A stretch of 42,562 nt of DNA from an uncultured Maricaulis sp. (GTDB lineage: Bacteria; Pseudomonadota; Alphaproteobacteria; Caulobacterales; Maricaulaceae): positions 1 through 42,562 of the forward strand of contig NZ_CAJQOO010000042.1 of assembly GCF_905480005.1 (NCBI RefSeq). The letters run 5' to 3'. The stretch's first letter is position 1; each line of letters opens with the position of its first letter. Both the position numbers and the translations under genes were made by a program. Below are positions 42,416 to 42,562 of this stretch, piece by piece. The notes beneath the pieces are model-generated. The model was not told the DNA's origin, made no database searches, and saw nothing but the letters and a program-made list of their open reading frames with translations.

Positions 42416-42562
42416 CTACGCCCCCGCCTGCGCCGCTTCCAGCTTCTCTTCCGCTTCCAGCCAGCTCATTTCGGCCGTGTCCAGCAACTCCACCGCCTTG
42501 GCGCGCTTGATCTGGAGGTCGGTCGCGGTCTTGGGGTCTTTCTGGTAGAGGCCGGGCGCGGC
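42416..42562 (-). CDS. ABC-F family ATPase, C-terminal fragment
   Basis: Only the last 48 residues are inside the window; the gene continues past the right edge. The reading frame from 42562 gives GLYQKDPKTATDLQIKRAKA, then LLDTAEMSWLEAEEKLEAAQ and a TAG stop. LYxKDP, an RA..L helix and AExxWLExE are typical of the C-terminus of Uup/EttA-type ABC-F translation factors. Confidence 0.75.
   Translation of the reverse strand, partial: AAPGLYQKDPKTATDLQIKRAKAVELLDTAEMSWLEAEEKLEAAQAGA

Noticed and set aside
1-42562. tRNA, rRNA, CRISPR, insertion sequences, prophage, integrase att sites
   Set aside because: Looked for in all gaps; no cloverleaf, spaced repeats, transposase or long terminal inverted repeats were seen.

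Overview
The window is a GC-rich stretch (roughly 63-65 % G+C by eye) of a Gram-negative alphaproteobacterial chromosome. Gene content and protein style suggest the Caulobacterales/Maricaulales side, perhaps a Maricaulis-like marine bacterium; this is inference, since there is no rRNA to confirm it. Several promoters fit the Caulobacter-type housekeeping pattern (TTGNNN, spacer of 9-15, GCTANNN). No tRNA, rRNA, insertion sequence, prophage or CRISPR array is visible.

Region 1 (1-6.9 kb) holds small stress and regulatory genes: an MdaB-like quinone reductase, a cold-shock protein with a long structured leader and a strong terminator, a glutathione peroxidase, SlyX, a seven-TM LytTR sensor-regulator divergent from a secreted alpha/beta hydrolase, and an AraC/GyrI regulator.

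Region 2 (6.9-10.3 kb) is the most unusual part. It contains two three-gene cassettes of identical layout (small DUF6249-like membrane protein, ECF sigma factor, overlapping small membrane protein that may be an anti-sigma factor) on either side of an nnrU gene. Both cassettes are preceded by the same bipartite element, TGCATCCAAA and AGGGTCAAAGGC with starts exactly 30 nt apart, which could be a shared ECF promoter. This is the best candidate for an undescribed system.

Region 3 (10.3-31.4 kb) is core housekeeping: panB; yfgM-bamB-der; radA-cvpA-purF-SDR; dnaB-alr; rpsF-rpsR-rplI; fabD-(membrane protein)-fabG-acpP-fabF-mltG-yicC-gmk. Overlapping ATGA junctions show tight translational coupling. 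The dnaB upstream region has closely spaced DnaA-box-like sites, and a perfect palindrome fills the panB promoter spacer.

Region 4 (30.5-41.1 kb) is the outer-membrane biogenesis operon lptF-lptG-lptD-surA-pdxA-rsmA, read leftward, divergent from pepA and then holC with two tandem I78-type inhibitor-like lipoproteins.

Region 5 (41.1-42.56 kb) is less conserved and lower in GC: two small coupled ORFs behind a 17-bp palindrome, a secreted hypothetical protein, and at the right edge the C-terminus of an ABC-F ATPase.
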